Shown here in pieces: positions 9,709-23,334 of a DNA stretch of 64,000 nucleotides. The stretch covers positions 3,781,679-3,845,678 of the forward strand of contig NC_081338.1 in the NCBI RefSeq assembly GCF_022539665.2, read 5' to 3'. The DNA is from Daphnia carinata. Taxonomy: Eukaryota; Arthropoda; Branchiopoda; Diplostraca; Daphniidae. How positions within the stretch are numbered: the first letter of the stretch is position 1; every line of letters starts with the position of its first letter. Made by a program: the position numbers and the translations under genes. The notes below the pieces were generated by a model. It saw nothing but the letters and a program-made list of their open reading frames with translations, was not told the DNA's origin and searched no databases.

Positions 9709-9758
9709 GGTGGTTAGTGGAGAGAAATGTTTGTTGCTGGTTCAGTGGAGAACAAGTT

Positions 9759-9796
9759 ACTGATGCCAATACTAGCCAAAAATGCCGGTATTTATA
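9759..9796 (-). promoter_or_regulatory. TATA box and arthropod initiator of the cuticle gene
   Basis: On the minus strand TATAAATA lies at 9796-9789 and the arthropod initiator TCAGT at 9763-9759, about 30 bp apart and about 50 bp upstream of the ATG at 9708. The spacing fits a focused core promoter. Confidence 0.7.
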
Positions 9797-11098
9797 CGAT
9801 AAATTCTTTGTTACGAACTTGCACAAAGTTATAATTGACAGTAAACTATAGGGTGGGCAACCAAAGGAATAGCCTACAGTAAAGCTGCCCTAATTGTTTC
9901 CCTCATTTTCGATTTCTCATCGTGTCTAACAACCTTTAATTTTTCGCCAACCAAGCCCCTGTGAAGGGACCTGCACAAAAGAATAGGTTCCAGCATCACG
10001 CCCAAGCCTACAGCATTAAAGGACGTGCACTTGTTTTTTACGGTACGTGTGAAAACTCTTTTTTCCTTGATCCGTTTAAGTTCTTAAAGTAACTAATTAT
10101 ATCTCGGATTATCATTCCTCGTTATTTTTTATTCTCAAATATTCACACCACTAATGTTTACAAAACACTAAGGTGCGCTGTGTCAACACTTTCAGTGGAC
10201 TTTTTGCCACCGAACAATAACTGTTTACCTTTTTTTACTGTTGTCCGAATTCGTCCTGGCCGGATTCCACGCTCAGCACCATAAAAATTGGGCGTGGATC
10301 TTCGATGGCATACACACAGCAAACGGACGAAGAGAAAGTAAGTTTTCCTTGGTTTTAGATGTTCGTTGTGCGGTGAGTAACGTAAAGATTGTTATCATTG
10401 TCCAGAGCCAGCGGATGGAATTGAAAATTGCGAGTGCCAGTCCTTGATTGTGAATACCACAAAGAAGGACCTAGTGCTAGTTGACTAAATTTCTCTAGCC
10501 CATTAACTTCGTTCTCGCCCCTATTAACTCGTACCGGGAATCAGTGGATCATCTTACCGACACGAGGAACAAAGGCGAGAGTTGTCGAAAAGGAATGTAT
10601 TCTACGATTCCGTAAAACGAGGTTACAAACGTGTGGACTGGTAATGTAAATGGAAATTCATCTATTATAACGATGCTCAATCGATTCGCAGCTCTAGACA
10701 GTGTTGTACAATGTTCACACACAAACGAATAAAAATATATATAGACACGCTGGGTAAATAATGGACGCTCGTCGTTGATGGGAAGAAAATTTTGATCACA
10801 TTAGTCAATGGACATTGCCAACCAAATAACATGGGCTATGACAAAAGATGATTGCGCATAATGTTTAACACAGTGACACGACGCTGATGCACAACTACGG
10901 AACGTTCATCAATGTGTCTAAACTGGTCTAAACTACTGGCCATATAAAGGTAGCATAATGAGCTTACGTACTAATTAGTATAAGGTCTTACTTTTTTTTC
11001 AGACCTAAAGTCACTTTGTAAAAGTGAGTTGGGCCATGGGCGTATGACACGTCTGGCAATTTGGTACCAGACTTTCAGGAATTGCGGGGACGTAAGTT
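9797..11098. other. Intergenic, upstream of cuticle gene and downstream of SLC6 gene
   Basis: About 1.3 kb with no supported gene. The part nearest 9800-10100 is the expected cuticle-gene regulatory region. Small open frames look like chance. Confidence 0.4.
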
Positions 11099-13888
11099 TC
11101 ATTTATTGTTATTGCCGTTTTCCTGCACTTCTAGCTGGACAATGGCAACAGTAGACTGGGAGGCTTGACCAGATTTGAATGAGTGCCCGTCAATCTTGAT
11201 GATCTTCTTGACACATTTCGGTATCCACCAAGCCCAAGACTTGTGTTCGGCCGAATCGTCTGATTTGAAAAGAATCCATTGGGAGCGTGTCTTCATGTCC
11301 TGAGGTCCCCAGTTTTCCGTAGGTGTCAGACTAGCCTTTATCCGCTACAAATGCAACAATGTTCCAGTATCAGTATTAATCATCCAACACTCAAAACAAA
11401 ACAGTATTGTAAACACAAATCTTACGTCCATCAAAGAACCCTTTCGTTTGAGTATGGAGACACCAGCCCAAATGGGAACTTGGAGAAGGGCCAAGGCGGC
11501 GAGCACCCAACCGGAACCAGTCAAAGAGGCCGGATAGACGTAGCCATCAGTAACAAACGTGCGGAAGTTGGCCAGAGAATAAATGAAGATGCCCATGAGC
11601 GAAAGAGGGATGAAGAGACCCCAGGTGAATTTCCAATAGATGCCGAGACGGATGCCCAACATAAATTCAGCATCCCGTAGGAAATTCTTCAATCCTGCAA
11701 AAATGACGTTTCGTAAAGTTAGCGTTCAACCGAATTAAATTGTCATTCGTTTACCATAAACCCAACAGATGGCGATGGTTTCGACAACAGCTATAACGAA
11801 AACAATGAAACCGCCACCGAAAAAATCAACAACGTCCAGGACATGTTGTCCTCCTGGCGTGATGTAAACAAGGCCGAGAAGGAAGCCAATGCCAGAGATA
11901 ATGAGCGTCACCATCCATCGTTTCCAGTCGGGAAAAGCGTCACAGATGACGGTAATGACGCAACCGGTCAGCGAGACGGCACTACCGATTCCGAGGGTGA
12001 ACAGCATGAGGAAGAAGAGAACGGCAAACAGTTGCGGGACAACGTCAAACTTGGCGATGGCTTCCGGATAGGAAATGAAAGCCAATCCAGTGCCACCTTG
12101 AACTACAGTCTCAATCGGTTTGCCCGATTCGTGGGCTAAATTTCCCAGAATGGAGAAGATGGTCACTCCGGCCAACAAGCTCGTAAAGGTATCCATAAAA
12201 CTGACTATCGTAGCATCCCTGTAAATGGATTAAATCATTGTTAAGTTTATTGTTAAGTTTATTTCTCTCTTGTTTAATAATTTACCGGTAGATTCTATGC
12301 CGGAAGCCGTTATAGCTGGCGTTCATGATGATCGGCCCAAATCCGACAGACAGCGAAAAGAAACATTGCGTCACGGCTGCGTACCACACCTAGTTTTATT
12401 TTTGAAAGAAAACAAATGAGTTCATGGTAATACTAGTTACAAGGACGATGACGTTATTAACAATCGACAATCACTCAAAAATCGATGAATGGGGTTTTAG
12501 AATTCTTTCTACTCGATCTAAGATGACGTTTCAAGGAGACCTTGAATTTTAAATATTACCTGAGGAGTTAAAATCTTATCCCACTGGGGCGTGATGAAGA
12601 AAAGAATGCCGTCGACAGCGCCTTCGAGCGTCACTCCGCGGATGAGAAGCGTGATGAGCACCACGTAAGGGAAAATGGCAGTGAAGTAAGCGGCTTTGCC
12701 CGATGAGGTCACTCCTTTCATTAAGATAAGGGCGATGATAATCCAGGAAAGGAGGAGACACAAAGTCAGACGCCATTCTGGAGCGCCAACACCATCGTCA
12801 ATGTTGATTATCTTTTGCAGGACGTTATGACTGTTGTTGAAAACAAAATAATAAATCAGTTTAAAACGAATGCAATTGGAAGAAAACTGTGAAATTTGAA
12901 ATACTTGAAAAACTCTTCTGCGCTAGATGTCCGGCCAGTCAAATTGGCAAGGCCGGTTAAATTGCTCGCGCTGCCGCTGTTGTAGCAAGTGGAAGTGGCC
13001 CAGGCTGGATCACACACCGTCCACGGCAAAACAGTTTGAAACGACGAAAAGAAGTAAAAGACGGTCAGGGCCATTAGGCAGCAGTAATAGGTCACGACGA
13101 ACCACGTAGCCAGAGCGCCTCCATACCCCACACCTTTCGTTTTAAAAATAGAATGCAAAGCGAAGAAAAAACGAAACATCCATTAGTTATTTTCCTCCTT
13201 GGATTCGAGAAATGGTCCTGGAAACCCTTTCGTCATTTGCAGATCGATAACATGTACGCTTAACGATCATATATTTAAGTACCTTTGGCCATGGGCACGA
13301 CGGCCCAGACCTTGACAGATCCGTAGCTACTGAACTGGCCCAAAATCATCTCCATGAAATAGAGCGGTTTTCCGATCAGAAGTAGAACGACCAGATATGG
13401 AATCAAAAAAGCGCCACCACCGTTCTCGTACTAAATCATTTATCAATCACAAATCATTAACCGGATGAAGTGAAAAATAAACATTTCGCAAAAATGAAAA
13501 TCTTACAGCTGTGAACGGGAACCGCCAGATGTTGCCCAAGCCAACTGACAGCGAGATGCACGACATGAGAAATTCAATCGGGTTCCCCCAGGTATCGCGT
13601 TGTTGGCCTTCATCACTCTCGGTCACCTGATGGAAAGGGCAAGAAAAACCAAATATGAAGAAATCCTTCAACATCTCTTTTTCAAAACATGAAATAGTAC
13701 GTAGTCTCTCTATTTAGACATCCATTAATTCATACCTCTGCTGAACTGAATACATCGGAGCTAGCAGCTGTAGCGGAATGAGGTGGTTGCACCTGGCCAG
13801 GGATTGCTTTGTTGCTTCTGCCAGAGATGTCGTCGTCGTCTTGAACGAACGCCGCGTTCGGTATGCCTCTCTCTTCTTTCTTGCCCAT
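11099..13888 (-). CDS. SLC6 sodium-coupled nutrient amino-acid transporter (667 aa)
   Basis: Nine exons in phase: 13888-13736, 13626-13507, 13430-13283, 13133-12905, 12830-12560, 12389-12286, 12218-11755, 11694-11426 and 11344-11099 (TGA). This plasma-membrane symporter family (12 transmembrane segments) uses the sodium gradient to import amino acids or neurotransmitters. TM1 shows [12 protein letters not shown] (about 78-89), followed by [14 protein letters not shown]6 shows [20 protein letters not shown], and [20 protein letters not shown] is typical. The loop after TM3 has Cys residues and two NLTG glycosylation sites ([11 protein letters not shown]). The RxxWxNPIEF start of TM1 is closer to insect nutrient amino-acid transporters than to GABA or monoamine carriers, but the substrate cannot be fixed from sequence. 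Length is normal and no frame disruption is seen. The short N-terminal tail has a DDDD stretch. Confidence 0.95.
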
Positions 13889-16800
13889 GTTCTACGGTGA
13901 AAAATAAAAAATTAAACAACCGTTTTCACGATGTCGTTCGTCTGAAAGTCAAATTGCGAATGAGTAGCATGGCCATTCATTTCCGATATTTATATTCTGT
14001 TTGTTCTCAAATGTTGTCATTTGCCGACGACAGCGTATGAGCGGACCGCAGTGAAAAAAAGGGAGGGTTTTCTCTAGCACGATTAACACAGTTCCGGTAA
14101 AGACGTCAGTAAAAACGGCAGAAAACGGAAGTGTCTTATTCCTGTTCTGCGGTTCTTCTTTTGTTTCTTTTTAGGGGGGAATTTTCCACAAAGCTTTGAT
14201 AAGCCACAACGGTCACGCGGGACGGTACAAACCACTATCTAATTAAGGTGAAAACTTGCGAAGGTTCTATTGCAAATTCCCAACTAAATGAAACAAACAA
14301 ATAATAAAACAACGGAATTTGCAATGAGTTTGAAAATCAAACCCAACAAACTTCGTTTTCGTTTACCTTTAAAATTTTCCAAACCACATAGATGGTAGCC
14401 ATTTGAATGAAAAGAAAACGAAAATGATTGACGTAAAACGTGATAACCACGAAATCTAAAAGCTAAACGGGATTTGGATGTGCAAACGAGGCCCTATTAA
14501 TCAGCCGGATGTAAAAGGAAAATAATAATCGACCGCCAAATGATGATACAAGCCAATGGAATCGCGAAGAAGGAAGACAACGAACGACTACACGGAAAAC
14601 TATGTCGACATTCGTTTACCGAGAACTATCCCACCCCGCCACAACCAGCTTACTACTTAACTCGGTTTTGGATTTACTGCCGCGATCACGATCTATCTTG
14701 CCGGTTCGGTTATATTATTCGTTTTCTTTCTTAAAATTATCGACACGATTGTGCAGAATAGCGGAAATGGAAGGAAATGGAACCCGGGCGCGGGAAATCA
14801 AAAATTTTGATCTTGACGCACTTTTCCGTGTAATGCATCGTAATGGGCGTGTTGGACGCGCTTTGACTCAACAAATGACCAAACGGGACGCTTTCACAGG
14901 AATTGCGTGTCACGCAGCGCATAAATCTGTCCATTAGTTATTCCGTTCGTCACGCAGAACGAACCACGTCAATGGGAATGACGAAATAATCGAAATCCCA
15001 TGTTGCATTTATCAACCTTTTGTGTGTGTTTTAAACATCCATAGGTCACCAATGTCAAGTATATCAAATGAATTTTTATAAAAATGGAAGATTGGTAATT
15101 ACCTGGTTAATTCCGGTGGATTCTCAGCAGCAGAAAAATGATCTGTTCCAGACGTACAGTATCAGAGATGGTAGTCGGGTGAAGGTATCGGCGAGAGTGC
15201 CACAGGTATCGGTTGAATATCTGCAGTCTGGGGAAACTCTGGCTTGTCTCTCTCCTTTCTGAAGTGGAGAGTGATGTGCATGTGTCCTTTTTTCTCTTAT
15301 TCCTTTATCCAAAGGCTGCCTTTCGACAAAACATACACAAATAAGTGGACGAATAGCAAGCAGCACAGTGCGCGCACACACCTGTATGTCTGCCGTACCA
15401 GCAGCAGGACACGCCTCCTCCCGTCAAATTGAATGGAACCCTAAGCTCCTCCTCTTATTCCGTGCCATGTGTACACATTGACGATCCACCGTTTTCTGAA
15501 ATAATAAATCAATTATCATATAGATGCACTTTGGTCAAGAATACACTGGATATTTGTTTTGTTTTTGAAAATTTCTGAGAGAGAATTGTCGTACTTTGAA
15601 CGCAAAAAAGGGGATGTTTCGACGATGTACGAATTGTGTCAAGGTTGAGAGTGGCAGGCAAATCAGGCTAATTGGGTCCGTTTTTTTCTTCCCCATTTTT
15701 ACTGAAGGTGGTCAATGCTGGTGGCGTTGATGTAGTTGCTGCGAAACACATTCCAACGAGCTTTTTTTGTTGAAAACCCCATTTGCAGAGGAAGCGATAA
15801 ATGGATATCCAAATCACTAGAAAGAGAAAGGAAAACAAAAATAAATCTCACATGTGAACAATCTATAAACCAAACCTTAAAAGAAAAAAAAAGCTACTGG
15901 TTGACCATGGCACAATTCAGCTGGACTCGGATCACGTGGAAAATGTTTTTTGAAAAATCGGTCAGTCAGACGGGAAGTGAGTTTTATTGATATCATCAAA
16001 ATTTATTTTCATATTAAGAGTTTTTCTTTTTTTTTGTTATGGTCTGAATGTTCAATTTGGACACCTGCACAGCTGTTTAAACATACGACACGTCGAAAAT
16101 GTGCATTACTCACAAGGGTTTGCTGTAGGCTGGACTTACCTTTGGGCGATGTTTATCGAGTGTGGAAAGAGTAAAACTCCACATCATGTCGTTTTGTAAT
16201 AATTGATTGGCCATTTTGGCTTTCGTAATCAAATTTTTTTAAAAACGTGCACCGGAAATTATGTTGAGCTCGTTGAATTATTCAACTGCCATGGCGACAC
16301 GTGTGCTTTTCCCTCTCAAATTTCTAATACCCCAATTCACTGGCTTGACAAAAGATTGCAACACAGTTTTAACTGACAAAAATTCCTATTCCTTCGAAGG
16401 TAACCTTCTTAAATTCGTACCGTCGTTTGACTCGGCACTGAATCAAAACATCCCACACGTTTTTCGAAAAACAAAGAAAACTGAAAACTGCCTCATTCAT
16501 TTGCAGACAATAGAACGTGGCATGTCCGAGCCGTCAACTCTTCGTCAAACAACTACCAAAAAAAAATCAGCTGATCTCATAACACTTATCAACTCGCCCT
16601 CTATTGTCTTCTATTGTCTATTTTCATTCTATTGCAAACAGCCCAGCAGAATGGATAAGGAAATATTTTATTTTATTCTGCATTCGTTTCCAATTCATAA
16701 CTTTACATTTCTCGATTCTTTTTTTCTTATTTAATCAAAGAATTCTGACAGGGTATGTCAAGGACGACAGAACGAATAATATTTCACAGCCTTCGTTCGT

Positions 16801-18285
16801 ATTGTTGACTGCCACGTTGATGTACAGTAACACAAAAGACCATTATACGACTTCTTCAGGCCTTTAACCTCTTCTGGTTGACCATCACAACATTGGGGGA
16901 GAAAAAAAGGGAAAGTCAAACGCCGTAAATCAATTAAGGCATATTGGGTTCGACGCAGTAGGTGTTTACAAGCCGTCTGCACAATTGTGTCCATTTCATC
17001 GGTGGGATCGACTCTTGCGTCGCATGTATGCAACTGGGAACTGTAGCCACTGGACTCCATGACGACGTGGAAGTGTTGCCGGGCAACCTTCCGCCACTTA
17101 CTCGAAAGATTTCTACGTTGCAGTTTTCAAAAGATAACGCAGTTGTACGTCTATTTTGTGGATCAATTCATCCTGTTTGTTATTGCTTTGGTCTTTAAAA
17201 GAGAGATGAAAAAAGATAAATATGGGTCTTGATTATACCCAATCATGATTCTTTGATAGAAACAGCATCGTACGATAATGTTGGTTTATCGACTTGTTTC
17301 GCGTTTCCAGCGTCTTTGATGTTTCCTACGAAACGATTCAAGGTGAGAAAAGAAAGATCTTCGTATCGTAAAGCACACGACTAAATGAAAAGAGAACTTA
17401 TTTTTGAAAGATCTGTGTGGCTTGTCCTTGGTGCTTCGCAGCGGGAATGTCACAATTTTCTCCTCAACAGCAACATCACGTTGTGCATCATCTAATGATA
17501 AGATTGTAATCGTGTTTTAGCTTCCCCCAATCTTTTTCTGTTTTTCAAATGCTTTTATTTCTAAAGGTGGGAAGCAGACGCTTTTATGGTGCGTGCAAAG
17601 TGAGTCTAAATAGATCGTGAGAAAGTATGTTTTTTTTTGTTTTAAATATTTATTAATAGGATGTGATTTGTATTTTGAATTCTTTTCTTTCTTTTGGCTG
17701 ACTTATTTTGTATTTCTTTAGAGACAACACTAAGCAGGCAGGGGTTGGTAAAGGGAGGAATAGAGATTTCGTTCACTGATTGTCTGTCAAAAGGGGGAAC
17801 GAAATACATCTCAAGCTCCGTCCATTTAATATAATTACATTATTTCTTCATGGCAGCACGATACACATGATTCTCGAAGTCAAGAACACGTAAAAAAACG
17901 TTGAATAAATATTTGGGACACAGTGTCGGTGACTATATGTAGCACATTATTCCTTTGGCTAAGTAATGCACGAACTGTCTGTGCAGACGTGCGGGAAAAC
18001 GCCAGCCATAGGGACGATATGGACATTTAGAATAACTCACTCGCCAACAAGAAGAATCGACCCATCTGTTGAGATCAGGTTTGGTGGGATAGAAAGACGA
18101 ATTGAAATGTGTACGTGCACTTTTTCTTTGGTTTGTTTTGATAAACAGCATTAGAGACTCAATCGATAAAACGACTGATGTGTGAAACGGAATAAGGTTA
18201 AAACGTTTAAATAAAGAACGAATGGAAACAAAAAATATATACTATATAAGGTGCATCTCCTGGAATTTGCATAACGAGTGACTCT
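13889..18285. other. 4.4 kb intergenic stretch
   Basis: It should contain the SLC6 promoter (right of 13888) and the 3' UTR of the NACHT/WD gene. One minus-strand open stretch, from about 17130 to 16758, is coding-like (contains SSKWRKVARQHFHVV and VDPTDEMDTIVQTACKHLLR). It has no identifiable domain and no clear splice partners. No RNA genes or longer repeats were seen. Confidence 0.35.
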
Positions 18286-21200
18286 TCACGTCTCTGCAGA
18301 CTCTGGCACGTTGCAGAATGAATTGCGTCGTGACAGTTTCATCAGGACCGACTCGACTGTTGGAGACGGCGAAACGGACATTTGCTGAGCGTGAGCGGCC
18401 ACTTGATTGTGATGTTGTTGGCTGCCCCCGTTCTTCGATCCGTATCGCTTGAGCCAGGTATAAGAATCGAGGGAGATTTCCTTCTTGAGCAGACGACGAG
18501 TAGGCGGAGCTTTCCTCAGGTGAACTAGTAGCCGAGAGAAAGTGTCATCACGAGACGAAATCAGAAGATTCTGAACACAAAGACATTACTAAAATTACAA
18601 TAAATACCTGGCGAAGCTGGACGAGAAGCCACTTCTGTTTTGACTAGAACAGCAGGTGTGTGTCTAAGATCTAAAATAGCTGGAATGGCTTTTTGAGCCA
18701 TCCTGATCCACATTCTTGATGCGTCGGGTGACATGACAATCTTATTGCAAAAACCGATTGAAGATAAGAACACCTTCATGTATTTGAATTCAAATGAAAC
18801 CACAACTAATATTACCTGATATACAGGGCAATCTAAGGCGAAAGATGATAGGCTAGTGCCCAACCTCATGTTCCAGACGCGCACCGTCCCATCTTCCGAG
18901 CCTAATAATTGCGAGAGATAAGACGAACAATCATCGGGCTGAAGATGAAGTTGGCACATGTTTATCACTTACCGGATACAACAACGGAGCCATCAGTTGT
19001 AATTTTCAAGCAAGTGATGGTTGACACGTGCCGTCTCATGGAATGGATTTCGCTGCCGTGCTGGGCATCCCAAATAATGAGCTGACCGTCACGCGAGCCG
19101 GAAACCACCAGTAAATGCTTACTGTTGGCCATGTTGGCCAGGGCAGGGACATTGGCAACATGAGCGGCAACGACGACAGTGACGTGATCGCCGTGTCCGG
19201 CCATAATTTGAACTAGTTTTCCACCTTTATCGGTCGGCCCGGCTAGAACGTCCCACATTTTCAAGGATGAGTCTTTAGAGCCCGTGATGAGGTAGCGGCT
19301 GTCCGGCGTACACGTGAGACATAAAACTTCGTCAGCGTGACTGACAGCTATCGCTTCTTTGTGTTCCTCAGTCAATTCCAGCGACCAAAGCCGGACACTG
19401 TTGCAAGCGATCAGTTAACATTTAATTCTTGAAAAGATTTATTTAAAAAATATAAACCTGTTGGATCTTGTGGCTCCGGCCATCCAGCGGGTGTTGCTGG
19501 CCACGACGAGGAGTTTGGAAGCGGCCATAGTCCACTGGCGGACAATTTCTCCTGTGCCCAGCTTCCATTGGATGACCGTTTCGGCCGAATCGGAAGACAA
19601 GACGTAACCATTCCAATCGGCCATAATGGCCAACTGGTTGACTCTGCAGCCGGCCGGGTGTATTTGCGTCGCCGGAAGAGTTTGCCCGGCGTCTAAATGC
19701 CAGACGGCCACCGTTCCGTCTTCTGCAGCCGAAGCGATGTACAGGCCGGCGGCGTCAAAGTTAACGACGCTAACGGGTGCCGATAGATGGCCCCACTGGG
19801 CGATCCTTGATAAGTTGGAGGTCCGCCACAATTGAACTTGGCCCGAGCGATCGCCAGTAGCTACAGTGGCGCCATCTATTGGCGACATGGCAAGATACGT
19901 CATAGGACTGTTCACCGCCACTGCGGGCCGTTTCTCTTCGTAGCGTAGCAGCCACATCTTCACTTTATTGCCCACTAAACGTCGAAAACAACTTTTAGCA
20001 AAGTTTCGTTTCAAAGCCAGACTGAACTTTTCAAACCTGAATGAAAAAACAGACGTGGATCGTCAGTGCGAGTACAGCACGACGACGTTGTTGCCGCACT
20101 TTTGCCTGGGTAATCGATGGACAATGCGTGGATCAACTGGCCGCTATGGCAATCGTAACACAGCAGCCGGCCGTCTTCGGCCATCACGGCAGCGTGGGAA
20201 TGGCCGTTTCCTCCAACAATCACAGCTCCTATGACCTTTAATCAGATCAAATGTGTTTAGAAATTCATCTTTGAAGAATTCATGCGTACATCAATACCTT
20301 AATGGGCAGGTCCGTCCAAGTTCTGAGTGAGGAGCCCGTGGTGAGTGAATAGAGTCGAGGGAATCCGTCGTCCAACCCGACGGCCAACAGAAAGACATCG
20401 TCTCGCGATAGAGTGACGTGTCCAACAGGTTGTCCGACCTCGATCAGATTCAACAGCGTCCAGTCATCCAGCGACCACAGACACATCGACCCATCCTGCG
20501 AGGCGGACACTAAAACATCTTCTCGATGATTGACGGCCAGGGCAGTGATCGGTCCGCGATGATGATCGATGCGAGCCAATCGAGACTCTGAATGTTGACC
20601 TTTGCCCGGCTGCCATTGGAATGACATCACAATGCTATCCTCTCCTCCGGTGAGAATCAGCCGGCTGGAAATAACGGACGACACGACAGAGACGGATGCG
20701 ATGTGCTCCCTGATCCGCAATGCGATGTTGCCGCTGTAAAAATCCCAAACAATGACGCTGAGATCTTCACCGCCGCTGATAACGTGACGGCTGTCGCCCG
20801 TGACGTGCACGCAACTGACCCGTCCGCTGTGCCCTTTATAAACGGCTATCCGGCGTCCATTGGCCGCCGAGAGACTGAAGAACGGATCGATAGGATCAGC
20901 TGTGACCAAGACAAGACACTGGCCGTCTGGACTGGCGGTCATTAACTGAATCGGCTCGCGCTGGAAGACGTCCACTGTTGAAAAAAACGAGCACCGCGGC
21001 GGATGTAGGCGGATGGAAAGAAATAGAGAAACCAGAGAAATGAGTCATTTTATACTGGCTGGAAAATAAAAATAAATTCTGCTTTATCAAGGGAAAAACC
21101 AATACCTTTTCTCTCTAGGGGTTTTCCCGAATGGTTCCAATTCCAGCCGGACGACGTCGCCACCAAAACGGGTCCGCTAAATTGATCGCATTCCGTTAGG

Positions 21201-23334
21201 GCATCGCAATACAATCGCCACAAGTGTTTCTTGCTATTCTCCTTATCTATTGATTTTTTAGAAATAAAAAAACGTTTCATTTTGCAACAAACAAATTCTC
21301 CAGTTTTTTACCTGCGTAGGGTTTGAGAGCCACTATTAACTGGGCTGCGAGCTGTTGCGATGCAATTACGCCGCAATCGTTGCAATCGACTTGACTGATC
21401 CACGACAAGGAGCGTTCCAGCAGCCAGAGATGAGAGTCGATCCATCGGATGGCTGACTGTTGAACGCTGGCCGAAATGAGGCTCAAACCGAGCCTTCCAG
21501 CACGCGCTGCCAACCGCCACGTCCTCCAATCGAACAATGTTTCCTCGAACAGATCTCGTTCCATGTAAATCGACGTTTCGCCTGAAGAGAATCAACCACC
21601 AACGTAACAAGAGGAATTAAAAATTATTATTATCATTCTTTTTTTTTTTTTTTTTTTTTTTTTTGGCAACTGGACGGGGTTGCCCAGGCCAACCGAAATG
21701 AATGTGTTTTCCATACCAACAATCGAATAGAAACGAGCGAGCCAGCGAAGCGCGGAAACGGACGCATCAACGAGGCTGTTGTTTTCGCTGCATTTCAAAG
21801 CGGATGGGATGGCGGTAAATGCAGCCGCGGCCAAGTTTTCACTCTGTTTGTATCTCCGGCGGGCAAATGACAAAGCCGGTTGACTCCAGGTGTACCCCAC
21901 CGAGGCAAGTGGCAATTCCAGTCGACGATCCTCGTCACCTCTTTCCGGTGTCGCGAGTCCGCCGGAAGCCGAATGAGCATCCACTCGGATGAGAAGGGCG
22001 TCTAACAAGTGGATCGATAAAATATCCCAGATGCAAATGTACGTTTTAAGAGTCAGGCGAATGCGTCAATATAAGGAAGTAGGTAAACAAAAAACTTAAA
22101 AAAAAAAAAAAAGGGAAAGAGAATTTTAAGAACAGATGGCGCTCGGTGACGCTCCTTGTTCCATCAATAACATCAACAACTCAACTGAGGGCCTTATTCA
22201 AAGTGTTGTTTTATGAAAGACAATGTGCTTTCTATTGTGTTAGCTCATAAAGGCTCCCACTCTGCTTTGCTTTTTTGTTTTCAAATTTCATTTATGAATT
22301 CAATTAAACACGGAGAACGTGTCGTTTTCATCCGATACTGGAAGGAGGGCGGTTGTGCGGTGTACCTAATGATTGGATCAACTGCCCGAGGTGTTGATGG
22401 AGACTCTCGCCTACGGACAGGGATTCCAGACATTGACGCCATTCCTCTTCCGTCAGTCCGGAAGAATGACATCCGGCCGCGCCCGAAGCTAGGTTCATAA
22501 CGGCGCATGTTTTACGGACGAAATCGGCCGGATACTGGCTCTCCATACTGTCGAAGAATGGCGCCAAAATGGCGTCGATCGTTTCGGCCGAGGAGGTGAA
22601 TGGAGCCAGGATTGCGTCCGAAGACCAGGCGGACGGCGGAGGTCCTCCCGGGCAAGACATGTGAACGGCTGTCCATCCGCGGACGTCTTTCAACGGGCTG
22701 GAACATGTGACGATGAGTCGAACGTTCTCCGGAAGTTTGTCGAGCGACATGAGGCCCCACGAGTCGAGCCGATCGATCCCGGCGAGCACGATCGTCAGAC
22801 GGGTATCCTTGGCCAGTTGGCAGCCGATCCGTTCCGTCCAATGTCCATCGGCTGTTGTTGTGCAATCTTTCTGCCGGCCAACTAACTCACGGCGAATACT
22901 TTGGTACAGATGATCGGCCAGCAAAGCGTCCGGCGCCGCTCCGACGATCCTTACCGCCGTCAACGACCTGTTCCACTTGGAATCCTGAAAACATTTGCAT
23001 AAATGACGTCACACGTTTCAATTCGATTTAAAATGAAATGAAAATGATTTACCGCCGGTAGATTATCGAGCCAACTGTTGATGTGCAACGCAAGACTACG
23101 ATAGTCGTAGCCGGAAGAGCAATTTGAAGCGTCGTCATCCGCCGCCTGCGGTTGTCCGCTGCAGATCAATAGCCCCGAACGGCTGCCGGCTGTGGAGCTA
23201 CCGTTTGCCGCTGCCCAGGGGTCCTGAAGCTGAAGTTGATTGAAATTGACGGCCAAGCACGAGCTTTTCTGAGATGCGATTTCGGCCAGTCGCACATGAT
23301 CAGCCGTCCTTGTCCAGCAAAATTCCACGCTCAT
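18286..23334 (-). CDS. NACHT and WD40-repeat protein (NWD1/NWD2-like) with degenerate P-loop
   Basis: Exons in phase: 23334-23053, 22984-22366, 22001-21717, 21581-21312, 21246-21106, 20974-20298, 20235-20037, 19974-19458, 19397-18973, 18901-18816 and 18740-18608, giving about 1,211 aa. A last open exon follows at about 18570-18286. Residues 55-170 align with the NTPase part of NWD proteins: GLLICSGQPQ stands where a P-loop belongs, then LTAVRIVGAAPD, then LTIVLAGIDRLD at the Walker B position. A helical region (about 300-530) leads to WD40 repeats (about 533-1190) with units such as GHSGRVSCVHVTGDSRHVIS, SGGEDLSVIVWD, TGSKDSSLKMWD and GSEDGTVRVWN. NWD proteins are poorly characterised cytosolic scaffolds. 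The Walker A lysine is missing, so nucleotide binding is doubtful. The 3' end is uncertain: the apparent last intron would be only 37 nt and its splice does not keep frame. The start was chosen because no acceptor lies just upstream. Confidence 0.88.
21639..21664 (+). repeat. T26 homopolymer in an intron of the NACHT/WD gene
   Basis: An uninterrupted run of 26 T lies in the intron between 21717 and 21581. On the coding strand it is a run of A, so it is not a polypyrimidine tract. Confidence 0.95.

Noticed and set aside
16261-16734. 157-codon plus-strand open frame
   Set aside because: Composition is that of translated AT-rich DNA, with no domain or conserved motif and no splice context.
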